Shown: positions 22,901-33,605 of the stretch, in pieces
Position numbering within the stretch: position 1 is the first letter of the stretch
Layout: every line of letters begins with the position of its first letter
From: Cubamyces lactineus
Taxonomy: Eukaryota; Basidiomycota; Agaricomycetes; Polyporales; Polyporaceae
Reading direction: 5' to 3'
Length of the DNA: 64,000 nucleotides
NCBI GenBank assembly: GCA_022376465.1
Contig: JACDTU010000011.1
Location: 682,001-746,000 of the forward strand
The notes under the pieces: generated by a model
What the model was told of the DNA's origin: nothing
The model's database searches: none
Seen by the model: only the letters and a program-made list of their open reading frames with translations
Program-made: the position numbers and the translations under genes

Positions 22901-24791
22901 AGTCCCATTGCGGCCGGTCCATGGCGCGTGCCTTCCCGTGCGTCGTGGAGAAGCCGGGCGTCCCTTGGCCAGGCAAGTCCGCGGAATGTGATGAGTGCCC
23001 TATGTGATCGGACAGATTCGCTCATTCGCGGGACCGCACGAGAGGCTGAGATATCTCCGTTTCGATCGCTGGATGAGGGCTGCTCATGTGCTGCATGCTC
23101 AAGCTCGTGCACCGTGCATCGTGCATCGCGTGTGTTCCTGCACAGACGGCCCGAGCGGCATGGGACGAGAGTTGGGAGAGCCCGGGCGGTTGGCGCTCCC
23201 AAGGAGTGCCGCTGTATCCCACCGCCAGATAGCCTAAAGCGATGCGCGCCAGTGGAAGGGATGGACCCCCTTCTTCGCCTTCGCCAACTTGTCCCGGGTT
23301 GGACGGAGCAGAGACGGTCGCTAGAGGGCAGATTCCCACGCGAGTCGGCCTGGTCGCGCAGAGGATGGTCGAGTGCGGCCATGCAGAGGAATTGCGCAGG
23401 AAGCGATGGACCGGTAGGGGAGGATTCCAGGATCTGTGCCAGTCGGACGTTGGAGGACGGTTTCCCTCGCTTAGTCACGTAAGTTATAGAACGAGTTGCG
23501 CCGGGCAGGCCAAACTCAAACGCCACCTTTCTGATGTATGTTTCTGCACGTCATTTGTCACTGTCGTTACTGACCACGCCTCCTTCAGTTGGCCCCGGGC
23601 GTCTACGCCCGAGAGCTGGAGATCTGCGAACGTCCCTAGCTAGGTCCCCAGCCACAGGCGCCCACTACCTCCTCAGCCGGTGTTCTCCACAACCCTTTGT
23701 GGCCAAGGCGCCCACCGCCGTCCGGCCCATCAGAACTCTTTCCTTCCACTGACCACGCCGTCGGCATCGAACACGTTGGAGGGCTCCGTATCCTCAATTC
23801 ACCTATTCGTCCCGCACCCTCCGACCTCCCGTCTCGGTCGTTGTCTCCAAATCACAGTCCGCTCCCCTCCCTGTCCCACGAACAAGCATGCCCGCCCGAC
23901 TAGACCCCCCAAGCCCTCTCCTGCACTCCGCCCCGGACTCTGTAGCCGGGATCTCAATATGTCAGTATGACGAATATTGCACACCCTCCCGGTCGTGATC
24001 CTTGATTTGTCGCGTCCGTGGAGCGAACAAGTGGTAGGTGATGCCATATGTACATACATATATCACACTTCGCTTTCTGTGGTGCCACGCCCCGGGACCA
24101 GCCAGCTGCGCTCCGCTCGGATTTGGCCGCGTGTGTGATTGGTGTAAAACGCCCTGACAGTTCCTGGATTTATCATACGCGCGGGCGCGCGGACTCGGAG
24201 CTCGTCCTGTATCTCTGTAACATGTAGCTCGTCGCTTGGTAGCCGCATGCTTTCAGAGAACGCGAACCTCCATCGCGGTTGGGCACATTGAAGCCCCGCC
24301 GGGCATGCTTCATTTCGCCCCGGCGGCGAGCTGCATCGAAGCCTGAAGGCCTGGCTCGCGCCGGACGCCTTGAAGAGTCAGCTCCCCGTTTTTGCGAGGT
24401 CTGATTCCAACTCTGATATCCAAAGAACCTAGATTCAATCATTCCATGCATAACGGCATCCGACGTTGCCCATTCAGCAAAATCTTATCTGCTTCCGTCA
24501 GCTATATCCATGCTGGGCATTTTCAAGGGTCCCACGGCCGGGCCTGTCACACACCCTGAGTATGTGAAACGGCCGTGCGTCCTAGGCAGCCCAGAAGCAC
24601 CGTCCAGGGGCGTGGGGACTGTTGGACAGCCGTTCCAATTCGGTGCTGTTTATCCTTCGAAGTGAATCGGTATCCCTCGAGATCTGCTCAATCTGGCTGC
24701 AGAGGCGTTCTCTACATGGCGCTCGCACAGGGGACGTACAAAAGGGTGCCCGTCCCGTCAGGCTTCGGGATCCCCATCACCTATCCCTACC
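19916..24791. other. 4.9-kb gene-free region between PSS and the Zn2Cys6 regulator
   Basis: PSS and the Zn2Cys6 gene point away from each other, so both promoters lie in this interval. Frames at 20788-21513 (minus), 22227-22727 (plus) and 22837-23526 (minus) are the longest. None has a domain, and their composition is that of random GC-rich sequence. I found nothing that could be spliced into a known family. ATTGG, an inverted CCAAT pentamer, occurs near 24137, about 650 bases before the regulator's ATG. Confidence 0.4.
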
Positions 24792-26359
24792 ATGACCATG
24801 TCACCAGGTGCCATTATCCCTCCAGATACCCTTCCGCAGCCTCTCCAGTTCAAGGGCGAAATCATGGACTTCGAGCTCGCCGGCATGGAGGTTGATCACC
24901 GCAAGCGGTGAGCCAACCCACACATCCCTCTCTCCACTGTCCTGGGTTTGCTCAACACGCTCTCGAACATAGCCGTCGCAACAGGACCACGCAATCCTGC
25001 CTGAACTGCCACACCTCCAAGCGAAAGGTACGTGTCCTTGGGTCCTATGCTGGGACCCCCGACGGCGTACTGAGGGCGTTCGCTGCCAGTGTGACAGGAA
25101 GAGGCCGTGCCAACGGTGCATTCAGCTCGGATTGGTGCGTCTCCATGTCTATAACCTTTTCCTCGTGCAATCATTAAGCACCCTTCTTATGTCCGTGTAG
25201 ACCGGACTATGCGTGTATGAGGTCGATGACCCTGCGCTAAGGTATGTCGCCGCGGTTGGTCACGGTCTCGACCTCCTGCTCATCGAGTCATTGGACCCAG
25301 GGATGATCCGAACGTCGACGAGAACACCCGGCTCCGGAATCGGATTGCCGAGCTCGAGAGTCTCGTCCGTGAATTGCGAGGTGCGTGTCTTCGTCCGGAA
25401 CCGTGATAACCATACACGTCCTCAACGCCACCGCCATGTCACCCAGGCAAGCCCCATCCCAAATGGGCCGAGCCTAACTTCTGCGACGGGGATATGACCG
25501 AAAAGTGGCATTCGCGCTCCTCCCGCCGCCTGCAGTACCAGAAGCTCCCGCGCGATAGGCACGACGACGGTGGTGGACAGATGCAGGGTGGCCATCCACG
25601 CATGCCCCCGGCTATCAAGACGGAGGCAGACCCTTCACAGCACCAGCTGTACCGTTTCACGCCCTCTCCGCCCTCTTCCGCCGTCGACAACGCGTCGACG
25701 CAGTCGTACAACCTCTACCGCACGCAGGATGGCCAGCAGCACGGGCACGCCGTCTACTCCCCCACCGACGACTCGTCCTGCTACTCTTCGCCCTCCTCGG
25801 CGTCTGTGATGACTTACAACGATTCCCGCCACGGCCCGAACGCGGTGGCCAACGGGGACCAATACTACCACGAGCAGCAATACGTCCAGCCCTCGTGCAC
25901 CTGCGTCACCAACCCGGCGGCGGGGAACGCTCTGATCGGGCTGACGAACCAGCTACAGAACACGCTTTCGTTGCTGAGGCAGCTCCCGGAGCACGCTTCG
26001 CGACATAACTGCGTCATCCTGCGCCGGGCGACGGAGTTGAATGATATCATGCAGTAAGTCCCCTCTCCCGTCCCGCGTGCACCAGGCCAGCGGCACTAAT
26101 TTGGTGCGTGGCGAGAAGTGGGAACCACTCGAGCACGATGTCCGGCGCCTCGTCGTACGAGGGCCTGTCGACGACGCCCGAGACGGAGCTGAGCATGTCG
26201 CCCATCTCGACATCGAGCCAGTCGAGCGTCAGCGCGCCTTCCCTGCACGAGCAGTGGTCCAACGCCATGCCGCAATCGGCAGGGTACGATACCTATTTCC
26301 CCGTCGCGGCACCCCAGGAGCATGCTGTATTCCACAAAACGTATCACATCGGCAACTAG
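24792..26359 (+). CDS. Zn2Cys6 fungal transcription factor, 395 residues, 7 exons
   Basis: Exons: 24792-24907, 24973-25027, 25090-25134, 25201-25241, 25301-25380, 25447-26053, 26116-26359. The zinc cluster is assembled across exons 2-4: SCLNCHTSKRK | CDRKRPCQRCIQLGL | TGLCVYEVDD. This gives Cys-x2-Cys-x6-Cys-x5-Cys-x2-Cys-x8-Cys, the binuclear zinc cluster that binds CGG-type half-sites. A short leucine-containing helix follows (ENTRLRNRIAELESLVREL), the usual dimerisation coiled coil. The remainder is Ser/Gln/Tyr-rich with a helical stretch (LIGLTNQLQNTLSLLRQLPE). The large fungal-specific middle homology region is absent, so this is a small regulator. The last 3' splice site could also be three bases later (26118/26119), removing one residue. 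Target genes cannot be inferred. Convergent with the TANGO2 gene. Confidence 0.88.
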
Positions 26360-26642
26360 CGCATTCCTTGTCTCTCTTTCCACGCCGCCTCGTCCTCGTT
26401 ATTTCCTCGGGACTCTGTGGACTGTGTCTCCGCCCGCTATCGATCGCTGCCTTTTCATATACCACTCGCCCGGTCGCTGTATTTATCCTGCTATGTAGGA
26501 CGGGCTCGCTTCTCGTTGCCATGTACAATATGCGGCTTCGGTGTAGCATAATAGTGTACAGACTCTATAATACATTCGCTACGTCTTGGGTACGACTTCC
26601 TTCGCACTCACACCCCACTTTCCTCCGCTCCCTCGCGCGCTC

Positions 26643-27801
26643 TCATGCCGCGAGCACGTCGTCGGGCTTGATCTGGAAACGAAAGACGCGGTCGTGCTGC
26701 GGGTCGCCTCTGACAATGCGAGCGTGGTCGTCGAGAGCCCAGATATCCCGCTCAATGAACAGCGCGGTTCCGTTCCGGCGGATCAAGATGACCGTAGACA
26801 ATCGCGTGCCGTAATAATTAGGGCACCGCTCGTCTGATGACTCTTCTGCCCCGATGAGCAAGGGATCTACTAAAATCGTGTTGCGCAGCTCGGATCGGTC
26901 GAGGGGGGCGTGCTCGCTTTTCCACCTGGCAATCGCGCGTCAGCACGCCAGCCCACGTCGCGCGGGCATGTGGAGGATGTCCCGCCTGAGAGACTCTGAG
27001 CAGGGTGACCCACGTCAAAAGGGTGAACAATCGCTCCACGATCTCGGCCTCTGTAGCGTCTTGTGGCAATGAATTGAGAACCTCGTCCAACGTCTGGATG
27101 CCGTGCTTGACCTTGGGCCACTCGCTCGCGCCGTGGTGGTCGACTCCGTTGGACATGCCCCCGCATCGCCGTTCGCCCTTCGTCAGCATGCGGGCCGTGA
27201 TCGGGCCACCGCCGCCAGAATTCGTCGCGAACGCGCCGTCGAGCGAGAGCGTGCCAGAACCGGGAGAGCCTGTCGCCGGGATGGAAGGCGACAGGAGGAG
27301 CAAGTTGAAGCCCGCGTAGGCCCGGCCGCGGTTCTCGAGGAGGAACTCGTCGATCTCGGCCTGCAGAGTCCGCTGCGGGTCCTTTGGAAGCAGGAACGAC
27401 GAGGTCAGGTCCCCGCGAGAGGACTCGTACTTCCGGATAGGTTCCGTAATGTTCGTTCTAGGGAGAGAGAGATGAGCAGTGCAAGACGTAGTCTGGGGCA
27501 CGGTCCACACACAGAAGGGCGAGCCTGCCTGCCCGACTGACACCTGCCCAGGTCCCACCGGCGAGGAGGTCTCGACCCGAGAGGACAGGACCTTCTTCGT
27601 TATCAACACCGTTGATTGGTCCGAACGCGTGCCAATGGGCAGGAGCGGTGGGCCGAGCCAAGAACTCATCCCGGTTGCTGCATAGGATCCTGCATGGAGG
27701 CGGAGTCATCATCGCCTGAGGACACCAAGCGGACCAAGCATGCCACGGACGACGCACAGCGCATACTCGGGATGTTCGAGTGACCAGAACCCGACGCACA
27801 T
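26643..27801 (-). CDS. TANGO2/NRDE-family protein, 315 residues
   Basis: Exons: 27758-27801, 27513-27689, 27014-27457, 26643-26925, joined by GT-AG introns of 68, 55 and 88 bases. The start MCVGFWSLEHPEYAL is followed directly by ILCSNRDEFLARPTAPAHW, the N-R-D-E signature of the family. GRDLLAGGTWAGVSRAGRLA and LTNITEPIRK come next. The C-terminal part has YYGTRLSTVILI and NGTALFIERDIWAL, as in TANGO2 from animals to fungi. Human TANGO2 is linked to Golgi/ER organisation, lipid and heme handling; the molecular activity is still debated. An N-terminal Cys2 is conserved in the family and can act as a nucleophile in related hydrolases; whether it does so here is inference. The protein is slightly longer than the animal form because of a Ser/Gly loop. 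Confidence 0.92.
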
Positions 27802-28735
27802 GAATAATTCTGGCTGGAAATCACGCGATGTTTGAGTACGGAGTCAGCGAAGCCATCGGGTGCAGTACTATTTTGCGCGGACTCAGCGGAGTGCAGCGAG
27901 TACATACTGCACCACGGATACCAGAACGGCTTACCGCGAATGGAAGAGGATCTGTATGGACTGTCGGATCTGCTGGCGAAAGGGACCGATGAAAGTCGGA
28001 TGTTAGTTGGCCGTCGACGTCGTACTACTCGTGCAACTTGAATGTGCGCTGGACGTACTGTTTCCTCGATGAAGAAGAAGGGGACGCTCAGGTACGGTGA
28101 TTTGGTTGATTTATAGTAGAAACTAGATGCTCCGGGCTACGTCTCGAGCAGGCAAGACCAATAACGCTCTTGGCTGTCGTGGTCGAGGGTGGCTTCCACC
28201 CGGCCTTACCGTACCTAGAGCTTGAACTACCGGTGAATGGGATCGTCATCTGCCTCGTTGTTGGACATACCTGCGAACACCCGTGCGACGCGATTGGACA
28301 GAGCAAGCGTGGCTTGAGCACGAAAGTACCGAGCCTGGAACCTGCGCAGCTAGAAGAAAGGAGAACTCCTGTGTCTCCTCGGCGTTCGTGCCAGAGTCGG
28401 AGTGTTACCGTGTGCTAGCGTGAGTAGCCTAGCGCCCATTGCGGCACTACTACTGGTGCGGAATCACGCGTCACAGACGTCTTACCCCGCATCCACCACC
28501 TTCAAGCTCTCAAGATCCCAAACGCCGACACGCACATTGACACGCACCATCCGTATCTTTTGCGAGCCGAATATCTTCTTTGAAACGCCGCAATCCACGG
28601 TGGTCGAGACGTCGCGGCGGTCTGGGCGAATCATCTTCTAGGGCGAGGGAGTCTGCACTCTGGTTGGCCACTCCGAAAACCCGTTCCCATCTCCCCTTCG
28701 CTCCGTCTGGAAGTGTAAGAGGACGTATTGCTGCT
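27802..28735. promoter_or_regulatory. Divergent region between TANGO2 and ARP6
   Basis: The two flanking genes start 934 bases apart in opposite directions, so both promoters should lie here. Short frames such as 27832-28041 (plus) show no domain. No specific binding site is recognised. Confidence 0.4.
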
Positions 28736-30639
28736 ATGAAGTCTTCCAGCATCGTGATCCTCGACAATGGCGCGTCGACGATCAAGGCTGGTCTTCTCGG
28801 CGTGCATGATAATCAACCACTGTGCGTTCGAGGGAAATGCTCGCACACTCGAGACATGTGCAGCCTGACCGGGTGTCCAGGATCATACCCAATGCTGTTG
28901 TCCGATCCAAGGGAGACAACGCGACATACATAGGGCACGAACTGGCAAAGTGCCGGGATTATACGTCGATCCGTTACAGACTGCCTTTCGAGAAGGTTGG
29001 TTCCTAGCATGATCATCTATCCACCACAGACGACAGAGACACTGCAGCCGTCAGGGTTTCCTGGTCGACTGGGATGCGCAAAAAGCCGTGTGGGACGGCA
29101 TCTTCTCCAGTGATGTTCTTGGGGTCAGTATGCGTGTTCCTTCTTTGACCCGGCTGACATGGATCCGGCTGAAACCATCCTGCTGTCAAGGTTAACACGT
29201 CAGAGGCATCGCTGTTGATCACTGAACCCTACTTCAACCTCCCAAATATACAAGACGTGTACGACCAGTTCGTGTTCGAAGAATACGAGTTTCAGTCATA
29301 TTGCAGGTGCACTCGTGAGTATTTCTTTATGGTATAGTACGAGTGGGCTGATCTCCTCGGCAATCCCCACGTACAGCGGCGTCACTTGTGCCCCATGGTC
29401 GCCTGCTAGCCCATTCGGGGCTCGCCTCACCGGAATGCTTGCTTGTCATTGACTCGGGCTTTAGCTTCACGCACGTCGTCCCGATGATCAATGGCGCGGT
29501 AGTTTGGGAGGCGGTCAAGAGGTTAACCTTGGACTAACCCCTGGCTCTAGAACGGATAACGCTGACTGTGCAGTCCTTTCACAGAATCGACGTCGGAGGG
29601 AAGCTAATGACTAACCATCTGAAAGAGATCATATCCTTTCGTCAGTGGAATTTGATGGACGAGACCCATATCGTGAACGAAGTCAAGGAGGCCTGTTGTT
29701 TTGTTTCCGATGACTTTACGAGGGACCTCGAGGCCTGCCGGTAAGTGGAGTTCTCCTGGCGCCGCAACTGACCGGAGTCTGATCATGTCTCCAGGGTCCA
29801 ACCCACCAGAAACGCTATCGTCCAGGAGTATATTTTCCCAGACTACTCCGCGAATCGGCCGGGACGGGTACGTCGTGCAGGCGAGACGCTCGACGACTCT
29901 CGCCAGACCCTGATCATGAATAACGAGCGTTTCACGGTGCCCGAGATTCTGTTCCATCCGACGGACATCGGCTAGTATCAATCTGTAATCACCACATCCG
30001 GATTCACGCTCACGACATGATCTCCCAGGCCTCGGGCAGGCTGGGATAAGTGCAACGGTGGCGGCGAGCATATCTCTCCTCCCGGAGGATCTGCAGGGCA
30101 TGTTTTGGGCCAACATCGGTCTGATCGGTGGCAACACCGCCCTACCGGGTTTTCGCCAGCGACTGTGAGCGTGCTGCCGCAGCACTGAATAATCGCCATG
30201 TCGTAACACGCTGACGCTGACGCGCCGCTGACAGCGAGTCCGAGCTGCGGTCTCTTGCGCCCATCGAATGCGAAGTGGCCGTGTTTTCATCTGAACAGTA
30301 CGCCGGTCCTTCTCATGCATATCCAGCAACTGACGGGTCGGGTTCTTTAGCCCTATCTTGGAGGCTTACTATTCCGCCGTCGCCTTTGCCGCGCGTCCGG
30401 AATTTGCACAATGCGTTGTGACGAAGGAAGAATATCAAGAATCAGGGAGTAACGCGTGCAGGCGCAAATTCCGGGATTGGAAGCCGGTGGAAAAGGAGGC
30501 TACACGGAGCCGTGAACAGGGGAAAGGGAAAGGTATTGAGAGTCAAATGGACGTCGAAGGCGACAACATCCCACCGCCGACCAAGAAGACAGTGCGTGGG
30601 AGGGGAAGAGGGAGAGGAGCTGCGAGGCGGCAAGTCTGA
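28736..30639 (+). CDS. ARP6: Actin-related protein 6, SWR1 complex subunit, 452 residues, 10 exons
   Basis: Exons: 28736-28821, 28881-28995, 29055-29123, 29191-29314, 29377-29521, 29585-29740, 29795-29970, 30029-30164, 30235-30297, 30351-30639. The actin-fold start [17 protein letters not shown] is the phosphate-1 loop. Arp6-specific blocks follow: [94 protein letters not shown]6 helps the SWR1 complex exchange H2A for H2A.Z and has roles in silencing. Intron 7 (29971-30028) can only be removed in frame from a GC donor (GCTAGT); no GT donor keeps the frame. The C-terminus carries a 55-residue extension ending in an Arg-Gly repeat ([15 protein letters not shown]) not present in animal Arp6. 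Confidence 0.95.
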
Positions 30640-31059
30640 GTCTGCTTGAGCGTCCCCGCTTCGGACACTCCTTGTGCCCAATTTGTAATCGAGCCACTGA
30701 TTCTAGTCGACGCTCCAGCTCGTGGCCCTCGAGGATATCAACGATGCCGCGCACCACAGCATAGAGAAGTCGCACCGATCGCCCGAGATGAACATTGTAT
30801 TATGGAATACGCAGCAAATGTACATGTAAAGGAAGCCATTCATACACGAGGGTGCAGTCAGTCAGCGGACATATACCCAATATTATCTCACCCATAGTAA
30901 TACACGGAGCCCGAGTGTCAACGTCCGTCTTAGTGCGATCCCTAAGCACACCCTCCGGCGGCAAGTCGTTGCATCAGCCTGTACGAAAGACGGTCAGGAA
31001 CAGGGTCATGTGGAAGCGAAGAGAAGCCATGGCCACAACGAATTGTAGCTGTTATCCAC
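30640..31059. other. Convergent intergenic region, 3' flanks of ARP6 and the unknown gene
   Basis: Holds only the 3' untranslated regions of two converging genes. Nothing else is recognised. Confidence 0.5.
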
Positions 31060-31890
31060 TCACTCGTCCAATGCGTAAATTTGGGTCACAAACTCAGTGG
31101 GGTCCTCGCCGTGTTCTCCTCTGATATCGCGCCACACAATTGCGGGGAGCGGCTCAGAGGCTGGGCGGAGCTTCTCGACGGCCTCCTTCGTCGCCTCGTC
31201 TGCGCCCTTGAGCTTCTGCTCCATGGCATCGTGGTCCATCGTCAACCGCAGCTCGAGCCGTGCGAACTCGTCGTCGTCCATGTCGAATGAAAGCTTAGAC
31301 TCATGAAGCGTCTGTATCTGGAGACGGGCCCCGAACGTCGTCCATTGCGCACGGTCCTTCCACGGGAAAAGTGTCTTCGTCCGAAGCGGAGGTCCGCGGG
31401 AGCCAACATCCTCCACTTGGAACGGCGCGATGGGCACGTAGCATGCCTCCGTCCCGGGTATAGCAGGCGGAGCGCGCGCAACGTACATCACTATAAGTTC
31501 CTCTAGCCACCGCGAGTCATCGTCGGCTCTCTGCACGTACGAGCCCACAACGAGCCCGATGTAGCGACCAGCAGGGAACTGAAGGATCGCATTCTTCTCG
31601 TTTGAGCCGTCCGTGTATCCTGCAGCTACGGCTACAGCGTCCTTGTCGATCGAGAAGGCTATGTATTGGCCTGGTTGGACGCGCCATGCGCTTGGCGGGA
31701 TGGTGTCCGGCGCGTTGCTTGCAGAGAACGACGGACGCCGCGATTCGGAGGTCCTGGGTCGGTCTGGCAGCGAAGCCCAAAAAGTGGGAGACGCCATGTC
31801 TACATCTCCAGCAGAAGGACAACCGCCAGGGCTGATAGGCCGAGCGATATGGATGTCCAAGGGCGGCAGGATGAATTCCCTGACTGGCAT
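31060..31890 (-). CDS. Unknown single-exon protein, 276 residues
   Basis: I do not recognise this family. An uninterrupted frame starts MPVREFILPPLDIHIARPIS at 31890. An in-frame ATG 120 bases further upstream is less likely because the intervening sequence looks like 5' leader. The first 85 residues are Pro/Ser-rich. From about residue 88 (WRVQPGQYIAFSIDKDAVAV) the sequence has the alternating hydrophobic pattern of a beta-rich domain, with GRYIGLVVGSYVQRADDDSR and YVPIAPFQVEDVGSRGPPL. The C-terminal third is acidic and helical (MDDDEFARLELRLTMDHDAM). There is no signal peptide, membrane segment or catalytic motif. Even composition and domain-like hydrophobicity argue for a real gene, probably restricted to basidiomycetes. 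Confidence 0.65.
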   Translation of the reverse strand: MPVREFILPPLDIHIARPISPGGCPSAGDVDMASPTFWASLPDRPRTSESRRPSFSASNAPDTIPPSAWRVQPGQYIAFSIDKDAVAVAAGYTDGSNEKNAILQFPAGRYIGLVVGSYVQRADDDSRWLEELIVMYVARAPPAIPGTEACYVPIAPFQVEDVGSRGPPLRTKTLFPWKDRAQWTTFGARLQIQTLHESKLSFDMDDDEFARLELRLTMDHDAMEQKLKGADEATKEAVEKLRPASEPLPAIVWRDIRGEHGEDPTEFVTQIYALDE

Positions 31891-32233
31891 GGTGAGTACT
31901 TGGAGTAGCGATGAGGATACGAGTTTCGGGGTGGATGGATGATGCAGTGAGCTGATGCAAGGAAGTCGGTCTTCGCAGGCACTGAAGCATGCAGTCTTTA
32001 TACCCCCCATGTACGTTGCATTGGGCTATTGTCCGCGACGGTCAAAGCAATGTGGGCCACGCTTGGAACGTGGCTGCATTGACAATGGCATAGCACTTGC
32101 GCCATGGCATGCACGCTTTGACGGGTCAAGTCCTAGCGAGGTCAACAGCGATAGCAATACATTATGAAAGTGACAGCATAATAGAGATACACGTATCGTA
32201 GAACCGTCCGAATCCCAAACGAGTAAAACCACA
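31891..32233. promoter_or_regulatory. Intergenic, promoter of the unknown gene and 3' flank of KIN17
   Basis: 343 bases between two minus-strand genes in tandem. It should carry the promoter of the gene at 31060-31890 and the 3' end of KIN17. No distinct site is recognised. Confidence 0.4.
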
Positions 32234-33276
32234 TCATGCCGCCGCCTCGCGTTCCATACGACGCCGCTTCCTCTCCTGCTCTTCGAAAATGAGTCGCTCG
32301 GCCGCGGTCATAGGCGCCTCTCTCTTCTTGCCGTTAGTCTTCTCTGTATCTGTCGCGGCCGGCGCAGAAGACGAAGAGGCTACCGCGGCTTGCTTGAAGA
32401 CATTGGGGCGTTTGAGTGGGTTCGCCTTCAGCGGGTTCACGGCCGGCTTCAGGGCATTGAGCTTAATGCCCGAAGAGGCACCGGTCGATGAGGAGGCGAG
32501 TGCAGGAGTCTTTGGTGTCAATGATAAGACGACCTTCTCTGTGGTCTCGTCGCGCTTGAGTCCAAGCTCTTCTGCGGGCGGCGACTGTTCTAGCTTGGAC
32601 CCTGACGCCTCAGCCTCGGCGGCAGCGCGCTCGATCTGCTCCTCAATAAGCATCCGCTCCCGTTGCTCGTCCGATACAGTCATTCGCTCCTTCTTCATGG
32701 AAGCCTCCTGCATTCCAAGGATTGGTTAGTGAACGTTGACATAGAGACGCCACATCGCATGAGCGCACCTGCTTAGCTAGGGCTTTTGGACTGTTATCAA
32801 TCCAAGCGATGAACCAACCCTTCTCTGTCTCATCCACTCTTGCCACGCCAGTACGACCGAGGTGCTTTACGAATTCGGTTAGAGTCACCCAGCGTGTGGC
32901 GTTCATGTGCAGATGATTACGGTCCTGGATGAACTCCTGGTAGACCGTGTTCGCCTTGACACGCTTGGTGCCGAATCGGCGGGAAAGGAGCTGGACGAAG
33001 TCGTGCTGGAACTGGGAGGAGAAGTCGGCGATGTGCTTCCCTGCGCTCTCTCCGACGACGAGCATTTGACGGAGGTGGGACTCGGACTGGGCGTGACACT
33101 TGAAGCCGTTCTCATCTCGGCATTGTTTCTGGCACACTTGACAGTACCAGCGGAGACGCTGCAGCCCCTTCGCCTTCATCTTGTTGGCGATGTATTTCGG
33201 GGTCCCGACTGTACGATCATATAAGCTTTGTGCAGCATTCGTCTATGCAAAGCAACTTACCCTCTGCGCGCGGCAT
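32234..33276 (-). CDS. KIN17 DNA/RNA-binding protein, 309 residues
   Basis: Exons: 33261-33276 (16 bases, encoding MPRAE plus one base), 32769-33208, 32234-32707. After VGTPKYIANKMKAKGLQRLR comes the single C2H2-type finger WYCQVCQKQCRDENGFKCH...SESH (around residues 27-50). The KIN17 winged-helix domain follows, with RRFGTKRVKANTVYQEFI, HMNATRWVTLTEFVKHLGRTG and DETEKGWFIAWID. These blocks are near-identical to animal KIN17, a nuclear protein tied to DNA damage response, replication and splicing. The second half is Ala/Ser/Lys-rich and helical, ending FEEQERKRRRMEREAAA. It stops there: the C-terminal tandem SH3-like (KOW) region of the 393-residue human protein is missing, as in other short fungal forms. 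Divergent from ASK1. Confidence 0.94.
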
Positions 33277-33605
33277 GTTGGGCTAGTCAAAGATCAACGA
33301 GAGAGAACTATAGGGAGATGGTACCAAGACGATGGTGGTAGACGTCGAGTCTGACGATGAGCAGCCTACCCGAAGCAGGCGCGTGGTGCGGGATCAAAAG
33401 CTGACAAACTCTGGGGCCTTACTCCCAATTGGTTCTCCGATTACCTATCCTAAGTCTGATCAAAGAGATTCAGGCTCCGACGAATTCAGCAGTGGCGCGT
33501 GCGTGCATCTGATCTACACGAACGCGATCATCATCCTCCGTCTAAGACGCGTCGCGTCTCTTGTCCGTCTACACTCGTGTCTCTCGGGCCTCTATTCGCG
33601 CAACC
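33277..33605. promoter_or_regulatory. Bidirectional promoter region between KIN17 and ASK1
   Basis: Only 329 bases separate the two start codons. A palindromic CCAATTGG lies at 33425-33432, about 150 bases from the KIN17 ATG and 175 from the ASK1 ATG. It presents a CCAAT pentamer on both strands, a plausible Hap/NF-Y type site for either gene. Its use is inference. Confidence 0.45.

Noticed and set aside
22837..23526. A 229-codon minus-strand frame
   Set aside because: No domain and random-like composition; similar frames occur on the opposite strand.
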